NCBI RefSeq assembly: GCF_963676815.1
Contig: NZ_OY781365.1
Coordinates: forward strand, 4,932,501-4,996,500
DNA: 64,000 bases
Origin: an uncultured Draconibacterium sp.
GTDB taxonomy: Bacteria; Bacteroidota; Bacteroidia; Bacteroidales; Prolixibacteraceae
Reading direction: 5' to 3'
Notes under the pieces: model-generated
What the model saw: only the letters and a program-made list of their open reading frames with translations
Told to the model about the DNA's origin: nothing
Databases searched by the model: none
Position numbers and translations under genes: made by a program
Shown: positions 17,605-26,248 of the stretch, piece by piece
Layout of the letters: the number at the start of each line of letters is the position of its first letter
Position numbering within the stretch: position 1 is the stretch's first letter

Positions 17605-18621
17605 ATGATGAAGACAGGAAGAAGCATTCTTTTATATTTTTTATTTATTGGTTTAGCAACCTTTGTTTCGTGTAGCGATGACGATGACGATGAAATTACA
17701 GATGGCGATTGGTGGGAAATGTCAGATTTTGATGGTGTACCCCGAAGCGATGCCGTTTCGTTTGTAATAGATGATATTGCATACATTGGACTTGGTTACG
17801 ATGGCGACGATCGGTTAAGCGATTTTTGGAAATACGATCCGGTTGGCAATTACTGGTTAAAAGTGGCCACTTTTCCCGGAGCTGCTCGAAATGGTGCAGT
17901 TGCTTTTAGTATCAATGGAAAAGGATATGTAGGTACCGGTTATAACGGAGACGATGAATTGAATGATTTTTGGGAATATAATCCCGAAAACGATGAGTGG
18001 ACGCAGAAAGCCGATTTTATGGGAACGCCGCGATACGGAGCAATAGGTTTTGCTGTTGATGGACAGGGCTATATTGGCACGGGCTACGATGGAAACTACC
18101 TGAAGGACTTTTTTGTTTATTCGCCCGAAACTGATACTTGGGAACAGATTATTAGTATAGGAGGATCGAAAAGAAGAGATGCATCGTGTTTTGTAATTGA
18201 TGACAAAGCATATGTGATGTCAGGACTTGATAATGGTGTTTATCTGGATGATTTGTGGGAGTTTGATCCTTCGTCAGGGTACTGGACTGAAAAACGTGAA
18301 ATTTCAGACAGCAATGACGATAATAGTTATGATGACGAATATTTATCAATAGCCAGAATGAATGGTGTTGGATTAAGCATAAATGGTATGGGCTATTTGT
18401 TAACAGGTAGCACAGGATCGATGCTAAGTAACATTTGGGAGTACGATCCACAATTGGATCTCTGGGCTGAAAAAACTTCGATTGAAGGAACAACACGAAC
18501 GGAAGCTGTTGGCTTTGCAATAGGTTCATATGGATATATAACCACCGGGAGAAGTTCGAGTTACTATTTCGATGATATCTGGGCTTTTGATCCAAACAAA
18601 GAGTATGATGAAGATAATTGA
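17605..18621 (+). CDS. Kelch-repeat lipoprotein
   Basis: The 338-residue protein has a lipoprotein signal with lipid cysteine in TFVSC (about residue 24), then a run of aspartates, then six Kelch-type repeats of about 48 residues. Each repeat has the pattern G.GY.GTGY.G....DFWEY.P....W. Kelch repeats form a beta-propeller, which here would be tethered to the outer membrane, probably exposed. Binding partner and any enzyme activity are unknown; no galactose-oxidase copper residues are evident. The gene is divergent from the DUF4270 gene, with about 280 bases between them, and ends before a strong terminator. Confidence 0.88.
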   Translation: MMKTGRSILLYFLFIGLATFVSCSDDDDDEITDGDWWEMSDFDGVPRSDAVSFVIDDIAYIGLGYDGDDRLSDFWKYDPVGNYWLKVATFPGAARNGAVAFSINGKGYVGTGYNGDDELNDFWEYNPENDEWTQKADFMGTPRYGAIGFAVDGQGYIGTGYDGNYLKDFFVYSPETDTWEQIISIGGSKRRDASCFVIDDKAYVMSGLDNGVYLDDLWEFDPSSGYWTEKREISDSNDDNSYDDEYLSIARMNGVGLSINGMGYLLTGSTGSMLSNIWEYDPQLDLWAEKTSIEGTTRTEAVGFAIGSYGYITTGRSSSYYFDDIWAFDPNKEYDEDN

Positions 18622-18658
18622 TAATGTCTGAAAGGACAGTTAGTTATATTTCTTGTGT

Positions 18659-18690
18659 AAAAGGGCGCCTTTTTTTGGGCGCCTTTTTGT
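18659..18690 (+). terminator. Rho-independent terminator after Kelch gene
   Basis: The stem AAAGGGCGCC pairs with GGGCGCCTTTTT around a T-rich loop, 38 bases after the Kelch stop codon, and ends in a T-run. Confidence 0.88.
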
Positions 18691-18869
18691 ATTTATAAGG
18701 CATCCAGATAGAAACAAAGCGCCGTTAGAACCCTATTAATTCTTACTAATTGAAAGACGCTTTCTTTTACCACATCCAAAGGCAATGTTCATGGAAGCTT
18801 ATTGATTATATTGCCGTATCTCTAATTGTAGATAGTTATATGATCAATTACCTGATTCTGACTTTATAG

Positions 18870-19523
18870 TTATAGTGAAATCAGCTGATTTTTAAAAGCA
18901 TAAATCACCAGGTTAACGGTGTTAAAAGTCTCCGTTTTCTGGAAGAGATTACTTTTGTGTTTTTCTATGGTTTTGGGGCTTAAATGAATGAGCTCGGCAA
19001 TTTGTTCGTTGTTTAGTCCTTTACAAATCAGGTTCAGAATCTCTTTTTCACGTGCTGTAAATTGCGAAAGTAACTGCTCTCCCGATTTGCGTTCTTTGTC
19101 TTTATACAAATTGCGCGAAATTACTTTTATGATTTCCGATGAAAAGTAGCTACCGCCTGCGGCCACTTTCATTATGGCTTTTTCAAAATCTTCAATATCC
19201 GAGCGTTTGAGCATGTATCCTTCAACTCCGGCTGATATCATCTGCTCAATATATTCATCATCAGCGAATGACGTAAGAGCAATTATTTTTATCTCGGGGT
19301 ACTTTTTCATGGCTTGTTTGGTCGCCTCAATACCGTTCATCTTAGGCATATTAATATCCATTAAAACAATGTCAGGTGTTTCATCTTCAATAATTTCCAG
19401 GAATTCTTCGCCATTTGCTGCCTGTCCGATAACCGTTACAAAGTCGAAATTGCTTAGCAGCATTATCAAACCATCTCTGAAAATTTTATGATCATCAACA
19501 ATTGTAATCTTTGTTTTTTGCAT
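18870..19523 (-). CDS. NarL/FixJ-family response regulator
   Basis: The 217-residue protein has a receiver domain with the acidic pair at residues 10-11 (IVDDHKIF), phospho-acceptor D56 in VLMDINMP, and a lysine in YMLKRSD. A LuxR-type helix-turn-helix follows (TAREKEILNLICKG, then LSPKTIEKHKSNLF, residues about 150-210). It sits 9 bases downstream of a HisKA_3 sensor kinase on the same strand, so they form a two-component pair. All key residues for phosphotransfer are present. The targets are not evident; the closest operon is the V/A-ATPase operon, read in the same direction. Confidence 0.93.
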   Translation of the reverse strand: MQKTKITIVDDHKIFRDGLIMLLSNFDFVTVIGQAANGEEFLEIIEDETPDIVLMDINMPKMNGIEATKQAMKKYPEIKIIALTSFADDEYIEQMISAGVEGYMLKRSDIEDFEKAIMKVAAGGSYFSSEIIKVISRNLYKDKERKSGEQLLSQFTAREKEILNLICKGLNNEQIAELIHLSPKTIEKHKSNLFQKTETFNTVNLVIYAFKNQLISL

Positions 19524-19532
19524 GATTGTGTC

Positions 19533-20771
19533 TTAAAGTTTAAAACTCAGCATAATTTCTACTCCCTTTCCTTTTTCGCTGTCAATTCTATATTTACCAC
19601 CTAATGACTCTATTCGATTAATAATATTTCGTAAGCCCATTTTCTCTTCGTCAGTGTTACTAATCAGTTCCGGATTAAATCCGATTCCATTATCTCGATA
19701 CACGATCATTACTGTCTTTTTTATCTGCTGAATTTCTATGTCTAAATTTGATGCATTCGCGTGTTTAAGCGTATTATTTATTAGTTCGTTACAAATGCGG
19801 TAAAGGTTTAGTTCAATATTGGGGTCAAATTTCATGTCCTCATTTGTAGCGTTAATAGTGCAGCTAACTTCTCCAATGTCGTTTATTTTATCACACAGAA
19901 TTTCCAGTGATTTTATGAGCCCGTACTTGTTTAAGATAGACGGATTTAGATTGTTTATTGTGGATTCGAGGTTTTCTAAAGCTATTTCCGACAGCTCTTT
20001 TACCTGACTAAGACTTTTATTTTCAGTATTATTTTTACAATCTTTTTCAATGAGTTTTATAAAAAGAGCGATGCTTGATAAAATAGAACCCAGGCCATCG
20101 TGGAGGTCGGCTGCAATTCTTTTTCGTTCTTTAAATTCAACCTCAAGTGACCTGATTGCTTGCTGCTTTTCGATGGTGTTGTATGAATTGATAATTCGCT
20201 GAATTAAAAATATACAAACCAGTAAAAGAAAGAAAGTCAGTAATAGGAGAGTGAAAACCCTTTTCTTAAAACTAATATTCTCATGAAGAATGTAGTCATC
20301 AATTTTTTTGAGTAAATCCTGATGATCTAACTGAAAATTGTGATAATGATTTAAGATGTCTATATCAAAATCGATTGCATCGTTTTGCACAAACAGAGAT
20401 ATTTTACGCTGTAGTTGTTTGGCTTGAGTATTTACGGATTTAAGTGCTTCCTGAAGTAGCTGTTCACGGTCGCCCTTATACTTATCTGTAATAAGTGAAT
20501 CAAGCGAAATGATATATTGATTTGTGGCAGTAAAGCAATTTAAAACAGCTGACTTTTTTAGCGTATCGTCAAATAAAAAATAGTCGTCTAAATATATTCG
20601 GCTATGCGAAATTTCCAGATCGATGTTTTTTGAGAGTTCCAGTAATGCAAGGTGTTCGCGATCGAGCCTCAAACTTTTTATGGAGGTATAAATAATTCCT
20701 GTACAGGTAATTGTTGTGAAAATAATTATGGCTAATAAGACTTTCCCGCGAAATAATATTTTTAAACTCAT
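19533..20771 (-). CDS. Sensor histidine kinase (HisKA_3/NarX type)
   Basis: The 412-residue protein has two membrane helices (about residues 8-30 and 173-190) that enclose a helical periplasmic domain of about 140 residues. The phosphorylated histidine is H224 in RKRIAADLHDGLG, the HisKA_3 signature. A GHKL ATPase domain follows, with N-box NELINNTLKHA, G1-box YRDNGIGF and a GLRNIINRIESLGG segment. The extracytoplasmic part resembles four-helix sensor domains; its ligand is unknown. The response regulator gene follows 9 bases later. The upstream end faces the terminator of the ATPase operon. Confidence 0.93.
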   Translation of the reverse strand: MSLKILFRGKVLLAIIIFTTITCTGIIYTSIKSLRLDREHLALLELSKNIDLEISHSRIYLDDYFLFDDTLKKSAVLNCFTATNQYIISLDSLITDKYKGDREQLLQEALKSVNTQAKQLQRKISLFVQNDAIDFDIDILNHYHNFQLDHQDLLKKIDDYILHENISFKKRVFTLLLLTFFLLLVCIFLIQRIINSYNTIEKQQAIRSLEVEFKERKRIAADLHDGLGSILSSIALFIKLIEKDCKNNTENKSLSQVKELSEIALENLESTINNLNPSILNKYGLIKSLEILCDKINDIGEVSCTINATNEDMKFDPNIELNLYRICNELINNTLKHANASNLDIEIQQIKKTVMIVYRDNGIGFNPELISNTDEEKMGLRNIINRIESLGGKYRIDSEKGKGVEIMLSFKL

Positions 20772-20830
20772 TCGGTAAATTCAACGATTTCTTCTGATAA
20801 AGATATTCAATTGTATTTACATATATCAAA

Positions 20831-20870
20831 TAAAAATCCCCCGCCGAATAACAGCGGGGGAATATTTTTT
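20831..20870 (-). terminator. Terminator of the V/A-ATPase operon
   Basis: On the minus strand an 8-base stem TTCCCCCGC-type (20837-20844 with 20854-20861) is followed by a T-run. It lies about 20 bases after the stop codon of the c-subunit gene. Confidence 0.88.
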
Positions 20871-20886
20871 TGTCATGCATTGCGTA

Positions 20887-21357
20887 TTAAGCGCCTGGAA
20901 TGCCTCCCATACCAAATACCATGGCAAGAAGTGCAACTGTTTCGATAATACCCATGGCTCCAATGTACATTCCCGCTCCTTGTTTCGAATTTACAGCTAA
21001 ATTGGCACAAGCAGCTGCACCAACACGGCCCTGCATAATTGCAGAAGCTGCAATGGCGATACCGATGAAAAATGCCCAAATCATTTGATTAGAGTAACTG
21101 TCGGGACTAAGGTTAGCCCCGATCATTGAATTCATAAAAATCATCCCGTAAATTACCTGACTCAATGGCATACCTACCATTGCCAAAGCCAGCGATGGAA
21201 GTTTTTTCTTATCTCTGATCGATTGTTTCCAAAGCCCTAAAGCTCCCATGCCTGCAATACCGGTTCCGATTGCTGAACCTACACCTGCAATACCCAGCGC
21301 AATTGCGTGTCCGCCAAAGCCTGTAACTGTTGTTGCTAAAATTGTTGTTAAAGTCAT
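20887..21357 (-). CDS. atpK: V/A-type ATPase subunit K (proteolipid c), predicted sodium type
   Basis: The 156-residue protein is a double hairpin of four membrane helices, as in V-type c subunits. The carboxylate of helix 4 is E139 in IIETVALL, and Q67 follows a serine in PLSQVIYG of helix 2. Q109 lies in MQGRVGAA of helix 3. These match Q65, Q110 and E139 of the sodium-binding site known from Enterococcus hirae NtpK, with serine in place of T64. I therefore infer sodium coupling. It is the last gene of the operon, 21 bases after subunit I. Confidence 0.93.
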   Translation of the reverse strand: MTLTTILATTVTGFGGHAIALGIAGVGSAIGTGIAGMGALGLWKQSIRDKKKLPSLALAMVGMPLSQVIYGMIFMNSMIGANLSPDSYSNQMIWAFFIGIAIAASAIMQGRVGAAACANLAVNSKQGAGMYIGAMGIIETVALLAMVFGMGGIPGA

Positions 21358-21378
21358 TTTTATACTATTTTAAAAATT

Positions 21379-23214
21379 TTATTGTTTGTTGTCCTTCAAT
21401 TTGAAGGGTTTATATTCATTTCCAGAAAACTCAACTTCGGCGTGGCCGGCGTACTCAAGCATATTTAACCGTACTCCATGAACCAGCACTGCCATTGCCG
21501 CCAAAATCATATTCAATCCGTGTCCTAAAATTAAAACCAGTACTGCTCCAATTCCGGAAGCTACTGTAGTAATACCATCGCCAATGGCCATTTGGTTAAA
21601 ACTTGCCGCCATTAACACCGTTGCCAATCCAACCGCATACAATCGGATGTACGAAATAATGTCGGAAAAACCATTGATTATACTGAGTGGTAAACTTCCT
21701 ATAGATGAAATCATGCCTTTAAAAAAGCTCTTCCCCGGTTTTGAAAACAGAGCTACTAGTAAAGCACCGCCAACAAATAGCCAAACCATAAATGCCGGAG
21801 CTTCAATGCCCAGTACCATTTGGTTTACAATGAGGTACAGGCCCCAGATAATTGCAATCCAACCGAATTGGGCGATGGCTCTAACGCTATTATTAAATTT
21901 CCACGCTACCTGCAGGTGCCCAACGGTAAGGTGAATTGCACCAACCAAAAACATGATTTTTTGTAAAATAAGGCTGTCGCCACCAAAGCTGGCCAGCGCG
22001 TCAATTTTTAAGCTGCGCAGTACCGGCCATTCGGCAATTGCTTCCGATCCAAAATATGTTCCGGTTAATATACCCCAAAACATAATCGACACGGAAAGTG
22101 TATAGATCAACCCAAACTCAATTTGTTTGGCAAACTTTTTCTTCCGGTGCGCCAAAAAGGTTATCAGTAAGAACACCAGTCCGTAGCCGGCATCTCCAAC
22201 AAGAATTCCGGTAAAAAAGGTAAAGAATACCATAAATACTCTGGAAACATCCATTTCCTTGTAGCCCGGAACCAGTCCCATAAAATCCATTACAGGCTGA
22301 ATTCGCTGTGCCCATTTTGGCGTTCGCACAAGGGTAGGGACCTCTTCCATTTCTTCCGGTAAAGGATCCTCGATAATATAACCCCAGTGGCGCTTTTCTG
22401 CTGTTTCAATAAATTCGTCAACGTGTTCCAGCGGAATAAAACCTTTCCAGAAACGAACGTGTTTATCCACAGCCAAACCACCAAACTGAACATTACGAAC
22501 ATCGTAACGACGCAAGCGTTCTTTTAAGCCGTCTTCCAACACGGCTTTCTGTTCGCGTAACTGAAGAAGAAATTCCTTGGTACTTTTCAGATCGTTGTTG
22601 GTTGCATCCAATAGCTCTCTTGCATTTTCAAGTTCGTTTTGCGGAAAAGGAAGCGCTTCCAGTTCCAACAATCGTTCACCGGCATCTTTGGTCAGTAAAA
22701 TAACCTGGTTCAGGTCGTTTATCTTGCCAACTTCCTGGATGTCTTCACGATCAGAAATTTTCTTTAATTCCCTGTCGTCGAGCAGGTAGGTTTTAATATA
22801 AATCCCTTTTTCGTTGAGGTCTTTAATATCCTTTAGTGTAATATTTCCCCAATTCTCGAACCAGGCAATATCGCTGGTTAAATTGCGCTTGATATTTTTC
22901 AGTTCCTGACGATGATGTTCAGCATCCAACACCGTTTCCATAAGAAAAACCGCGCCTCTTTCCAGTTTCGAGTAATCGGTAATTTCATCATTTTTCGCCA
23001 AGTTGTACTCCTCGTCATCGTAACGATCGAGAACGGAAATAGCTTGTTGCAATTGTTTGATACGTGCATCAACCCGCTCAATCGATTCGTGTTTTGCAGG
23101 TTGCAACGGAGCAATGTGTATAACACCGAGTTCTCCTAAAGCCGTCAGTTCGGCATCAATATCAATGGCCGAGTCGGGCATAAACAGCATCAGTTTTTTC
23201 ATTTCTGCTATCAT
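21379..23214 (-). CDS. atpI: V/A-type ATPase subunit I (a subunit)
   Basis: The 611-residue protein has a long N-terminal cytoplasmic part (residues 1-320) with coiled-coil arms and a C-terminal membrane part of seven or eight helices. The helix SYIRLYAVGLATVLMAA carries the stator arginine that faces the c-ring carboxylate in this family. It forms the ion half-channels and links the ring to the peripheral stalks. Its start overlaps the end of subunit D by 4 bases, a sign of coupled translation. Length and layout are normal. Confidence 0.93.
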   Translation of the reverse strand: MIAEMKKLMLFMPDSAIDIDAELTALGELGVIHIAPLQPAKHESIERVDARIKQLQQAISVLDRYDDEEYNLAKNDEITDYSKLERGAVFLMETVLDAEHHRQELKNIKRNLTSDIAWFENWGNITLKDIKDLNEKGIYIKTYLLDDRELKKISDREDIQEVGKINDLNQVILLTKDAGERLLELEALPFPQNELENARELLDATNNDLKSTKEFLLQLREQKAVLEDGLKERLRRYDVRNVQFGGLAVDKHVRFWKGFIPLEHVDEFIETAEKRHWGYIIEDPLPEEMEEVPTLVRTPKWAQRIQPVMDFMGLVPGYKEMDVSRVFMVFFTFFTGILVGDAGYGLVFLLITFLAHRKKKFAKQIEFGLIYTLSVSIMFWGILTGTYFGSEAIAEWPVLRSLKIDALASFGGDSLILQKIMFLVGAIHLTVGHLQVAWKFNNSVRAIAQFGWIAIIWGLYLIVNQMVLGIEAPAFMVWLFVGGALLVALFSKPGKSFFKGMISSIGSLPLSIINGFSDIISYIRLYAVGLATVLMAASFNQMAIGDGITTVASGIGAVLVLILGHGLNMILAAMAVLVHGVRLNMLEYAGHAEVEFSGNEYKPFKLKDNKQ

Positions 23215-23819
23215 AAGCTGCCCTCCTTTTGTTTGCTTGTTTTTACCACTTTTGCCGTTGCAATTGTAAGACGTTCGTCGTCCTGTAACTTTTGCCCGAT
23301 TTTACGGATGGCCAGTTTTGCATTCGGAATACGACGATTTTCGAACAGTTTAACCCGTGCGCGCACATCCAGTAATTCCTCTTCCAATAGCTCGATTTGT
23401 TCTTTCAAAACTTCTATTTCGGCCAGCAATTGCAGTTGCACCTGCATCAGTTCAATGGCATCGTCAACCCACAAAGGCGTGTTGTCGTTAATTGGCATTA
23501 AGTTAAAGTCAACCTTAACGAACTGTTGCACTCGAACACCGGCCACATCAACGGTTTTGGTAATAACTTTATTCACCGAAATATATTCACTGATTTCAAC
23601 CCACGAGTCGCTCATAACGGCCGTCCATGGTTCTGCTGCTTTTCTGTTCTTTTCAATCTCTTCGCGAATTTGCTCAATCCGTTCAGCAATGGTATTTATG
23701 GTTGCCATCAACGATTTTTCCATCGCTTCAAACAAGGGCAGCATCCTTTCCGAAACCTTCAGAATTTTCTTCTGACGGGCCCGCTCGGTTTTTGTATATT
23801 TTATTTTTATACCTGCCAT
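23211..23819 (-). CDS. atpD: V/A-type ATPase subunit D (central stalk)
   Basis: The 202-residue protein is mostly coiled coil, with the N-terminal KIKYTKTERARQKKILKVSER helix and a C-terminal helix containing RRIPNAKLAIRKIGQKLQDDER, typical of subunit D. It forms the rotating shaft inside the A3B3 head. It shares one base with the end of the DUF2764 gene and overlaps subunit I by 4 bases. The central-stalk partner F has no recognisable gene here. Confidence 0.92.
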   Translation of the reverse strand: MAGIKIKYTKTERARQKKILKVSERMLPLFEAMEKSLMATINTIAERIEQIREEIEKNRKAAEPWTAVMSDSWVEISEYISVNKVITKTVDVAGVRVQQFVKVDFNLMPINDNTPLWVDDAIELMQVQLQLLAEIEVLKEQIELLEEELLDVRARVKLFENRRIPNAKLAIRKIGQKLQDDERLTIATAKVVKTSKQKEGSL

Positions 23820-24316
23820 TATTTGTCCTCCTTGTTTTTCCCCGGATTTACCACCGATGCCAGTACTTCGGCACCTCTAATTTCGTCGAAGGAATACAAT
23901 CTTTCAACCAGCTGGAGTTTTAGTTTGTACACCAAAACTTCAGTTAACGTGAATGTTTTGCCGGCTTCAATATCCTGCAATTCTTCCCATTGCCATTGCA
24001 AAATATTCATCTCGCGCTCCATTGGGTTGCCCCGCAGCAATGCATTTGGCATTCGTTCCGGCTTCGCCTGACGGTTTTGTGCTTTGGCTTCTCTAACTTC
24101 TGAAAGATCTTCCTTTAAACTATTTATCAGCGATGAAATGCTTTTTACTCCAACTTTAGCATCCAATTTTTGAATATCAACAGATTGCAGCGCCTTAAAA
24201 TGCCGGGAAGACAATTGGCGTTTTGCGTCATCGTTAAATTCATCAATTGTAATCGGAGGAGCCTCTCCCAGGGACAACGATGGCAAACTGGTCATAAGAT
24301 AAACCATGTTTGACAT
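23819..24316 (-). CDS. DUF2764 protein of V/A-ATPase operon, probable subunit C-like
   Basis: The 165-residue protein begins with a MVYLMTSLPSLSLGE segment typical of DUF2764, a family found almost only inside V/A-ATPase operons of Bacteroidetes, Chlamydiae and Spirochaetes. It is helical. By position it may replace subunit C, for which no separate gene exists in this operon; this is inference. It lies 2 bases after subunit E and shares one base with subunit D. Confidence 0.85.
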   Translation of the reverse strand: MSNMVYLMTSLPSLSLGEAPPITIDEFNDDAKRQLSSRHFKALQSVDIQKLDAKVGVKSISSLINSLKEDLSEVREAKAQNRQAKPERMPNALLRGNPMEREMNILQWQWEELQDIEAGKTFTLTEVLVYKLKLQLVERLYSFDEIRGAEVLASVVNPGKNKEDK

Positions 24317-24318
24317 AT

Positions 24319-24924
24319 TTAATCCTCCTGACTTTTAATGATTCGATCAACCAAATCTTTGTTGAGTAACGAAAATAATCCGCTCTCAATTTCTTTTGAG
24401 CTGACCACAAAACTAATTCCGTCTTTGTCGGTCGATTTTACTTTAATTTTGGCTTTACTTGCCGAAAGTGGTTTTAAAGTTACCTCTTCCAGAAGTGCTT
24501 CTTTCAGTAGAAATGCTTCCATTTCTTTGTGCAATTCCGGCGGTACTTTTATCGATTTTTTTCCTGAAATAGAATCGATCACCACTTTTAGCAGTTCTTT
24601 CAGGTATTCTTCCTGAGTGAATAAGGTATGGCACTCATTACCAAACACCGCTTTCAGGTGATTTAAGATGGTAATTTTTGTGGCTTCAACCATATCGCGC
24701 GAAGCCTGTGCAATTGCTTTTTCAGCATTCTTCTCAGTTTGCGAAGCTTTTGTTTCGGCCTCTTTAACAATTTTTTTGCTGGTAGCTTTTGCTTCGGCAA
24801 TCATCTTTTCAGCTTCCTGCTTTGCATTTTCAATTATACGTTGTTTCTCTGCTTCGCCGGCATTAACTCCCTGTTCTTTCAGTTTGGAAACAATTCCTTC
24901 CAGGTTTTCTTTATTTTTTGTCAT
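24319..24924 (-). CDS. atpE: V/A-type ATPase subunit E (peripheral stalk)
   Basis: The 201-residue protein has a long N-terminal helix rich in Ala, Lys and Glu (residues 20-85), as in peripheral-stalk E subunits, and a globular C-terminal domain. No separate gene for the partner H/G subunit is seen. In this operon E follows B, instead of leading the operon as in many relatives. The gene lies 19 bases after subunit B and 2 bases before DUF2764. Confidence 0.9.
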   Translation of the reverse strand: MTKNKENLEGIVSKLKEQGVNAGEAEKQRIIENAKQEAEKMIAEAKATSKKIVKEAETKASQTEKNAEKAIAQASRDMVEATKITILNHLKAVFGNECHTLFTQEEYLKELLKVVIDSISGKKSIKVPPELHKEMEAFLLKEALLEEVTLKPLSASKAKIKVKSTDKDGISFVVSSKEIESGLFSLLNKDLVDRIIKSQED

Positions 24925-24943
24925 CTCTTTTTCTGATTAGTGG

Positions 24944-26248
24944 TTAGTTCCAATATTGCTCGATCAGTTTTTTACTCAACCCGGTTTCGGTTGGTTCAAA
25001 ATGTCGCTTTAAAATATCCCAGCATTTGTCTAATGCGGCTTCCAGCTCAATAGGTTCGCCAAATGGTTCCTCCATATTTGCGATAAAATCTTCACGGTAA
25101 CGTAGCAGCTTTTGCGAGAATGCATCGTTTGCGGCACCAACTTCAGCTGCCTCGTAAGCTTTTTCCGCATCGGCAAGTAACGACGCCATCACCGTCATAA
25201 TTGGGCGGTGGTCGTTTCGGGTAGTGTCGTTTACCTGCTGCTTTAAGCGCGAAAGCGAACGTGCTAGTTTCAGCTTACCATTGTCAAGGAAGAACTGTCC
25301 CTCGGTAATGTAACCGGTATTATCAGGAACCGGATCTTCAAGCGACTCGAGCGTTGTAGCACCGATAATGGTTATCGAACCTGCTCCTTCGATGTCGGCG
25401 GCTACCTCGTAACGTTTTGCTAATTCTGAATATAACGAACCGGGATAACCTTGCAGCGAAGGAATCTGATCCTGGTAGTTAGCCACGTTACGCAAGATAT
25501 TCGACCAGTTCGTCATGTCGGTTAACAGCACCAACACGTCTTTTCCCTGATCGGCAAATTCGCGAGAAACACTTAATGCTACATCGGGCAGCATTAAACC
25601 TTTAATCTGCGAGTCGCCGGCAAGGTGAGTAAACATGATTGTTTTATCGATATTACCCGATTGTGACAACTGCTCCTTGAAGTAATGGTACTCGTCGAAT
25701 TTCAAACCAATACCGGCAAAAATAATTACATCGGCCTGTGCACCTTGCGCAATCTGCGAAAGCAATCGGTTGTATGGCTCGGTAGGGCCGGCAAAAATTG
25801 GAATCTTCTGCGATTTTACCAGTGTATTAAATACATCGATCATTGGGATACCTGTCCACAGTGGTTGCTTGGGAACCAATCGAACTGTTGGATTTAAGGT
25901 ATCTAATCGTGTTGAAATTTGTTTCTCAAAAATAATTTCAGGACCGCCGTCGGCCACATCGCCAATACCATCGAAACTACGGCCCAACATGTTGTACGAG
26001 AATCCAGCAGTAAGCGGAACCTCATGCATACGAATTTTTGTTTGTGTGCTCAAACCCTGTGTCCCGTTAAACACCTGGAAACGCGTTGAGTCTTCAGTAA
26101 TATTAATGGCCTTGGCAAACGACAGACTTTGGTTGGTGTTTGCTTCCAGCAATTCAACTACGTGGTTGAGTGCAACACCCGGATTTCCTTCAACAGATAT
26201 CAGTGCTTTACCGACCTCACTTATTCTATTTATTTCTTTTCGTATCAT
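24944..26248 (-). CDS. atpB: V/A-type ATPase subunit B
   Basis: The 434-residue protein is the non-catalytic nucleotide-binding head subunit. It contains the conserved segments PLWTGIPMIDVFNTLVKSQK, IFAGPTEPYNRLL and LLTDMTNWSNILRN. It lacks a full P-loop, as expected for subunit B. Its start overlaps the end of subunit A by 4 bases. Length is normal for the Bacteroidetes type. Confidence 0.95.
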   Translation of the reverse strand: MIRKEINRISEVGKALISVEGNPGVALNHVVELLEANTNQSLSFAKAINITEDSTRFQVFNGTQGLSTQTKIRMHEVPLTAGFSYNMLGRSFDGIGDVADGGPEIIFEKQISTRLDTLNPTVRLVPKQPLWTGIPMIDVFNTLVKSQKIPIFAGPTEPYNRLLSQIAQGAQADVIIFAGIGLKFDEYHYFKEQLSQSGNIDKTIMFTHLAGDSQIKGLMLPDVALSVSREFADQGKDVLVLLTDMTNWSNILRNVANYQDQIPSLQGYPGSLYSELAKRYEVAADIEGAGSITIIGATTLESLEDPVPDNTGYITEGQFFLDNGKLKLARSLSRLKQQVNDTTRNDHRPIMTVMASLLADAEKAYEAAEVGAANDAFSQKLLRYREDFIANMEEPFGEPIELEAALDKCWDILKRHFEPTETGLSKKLIEQYWN

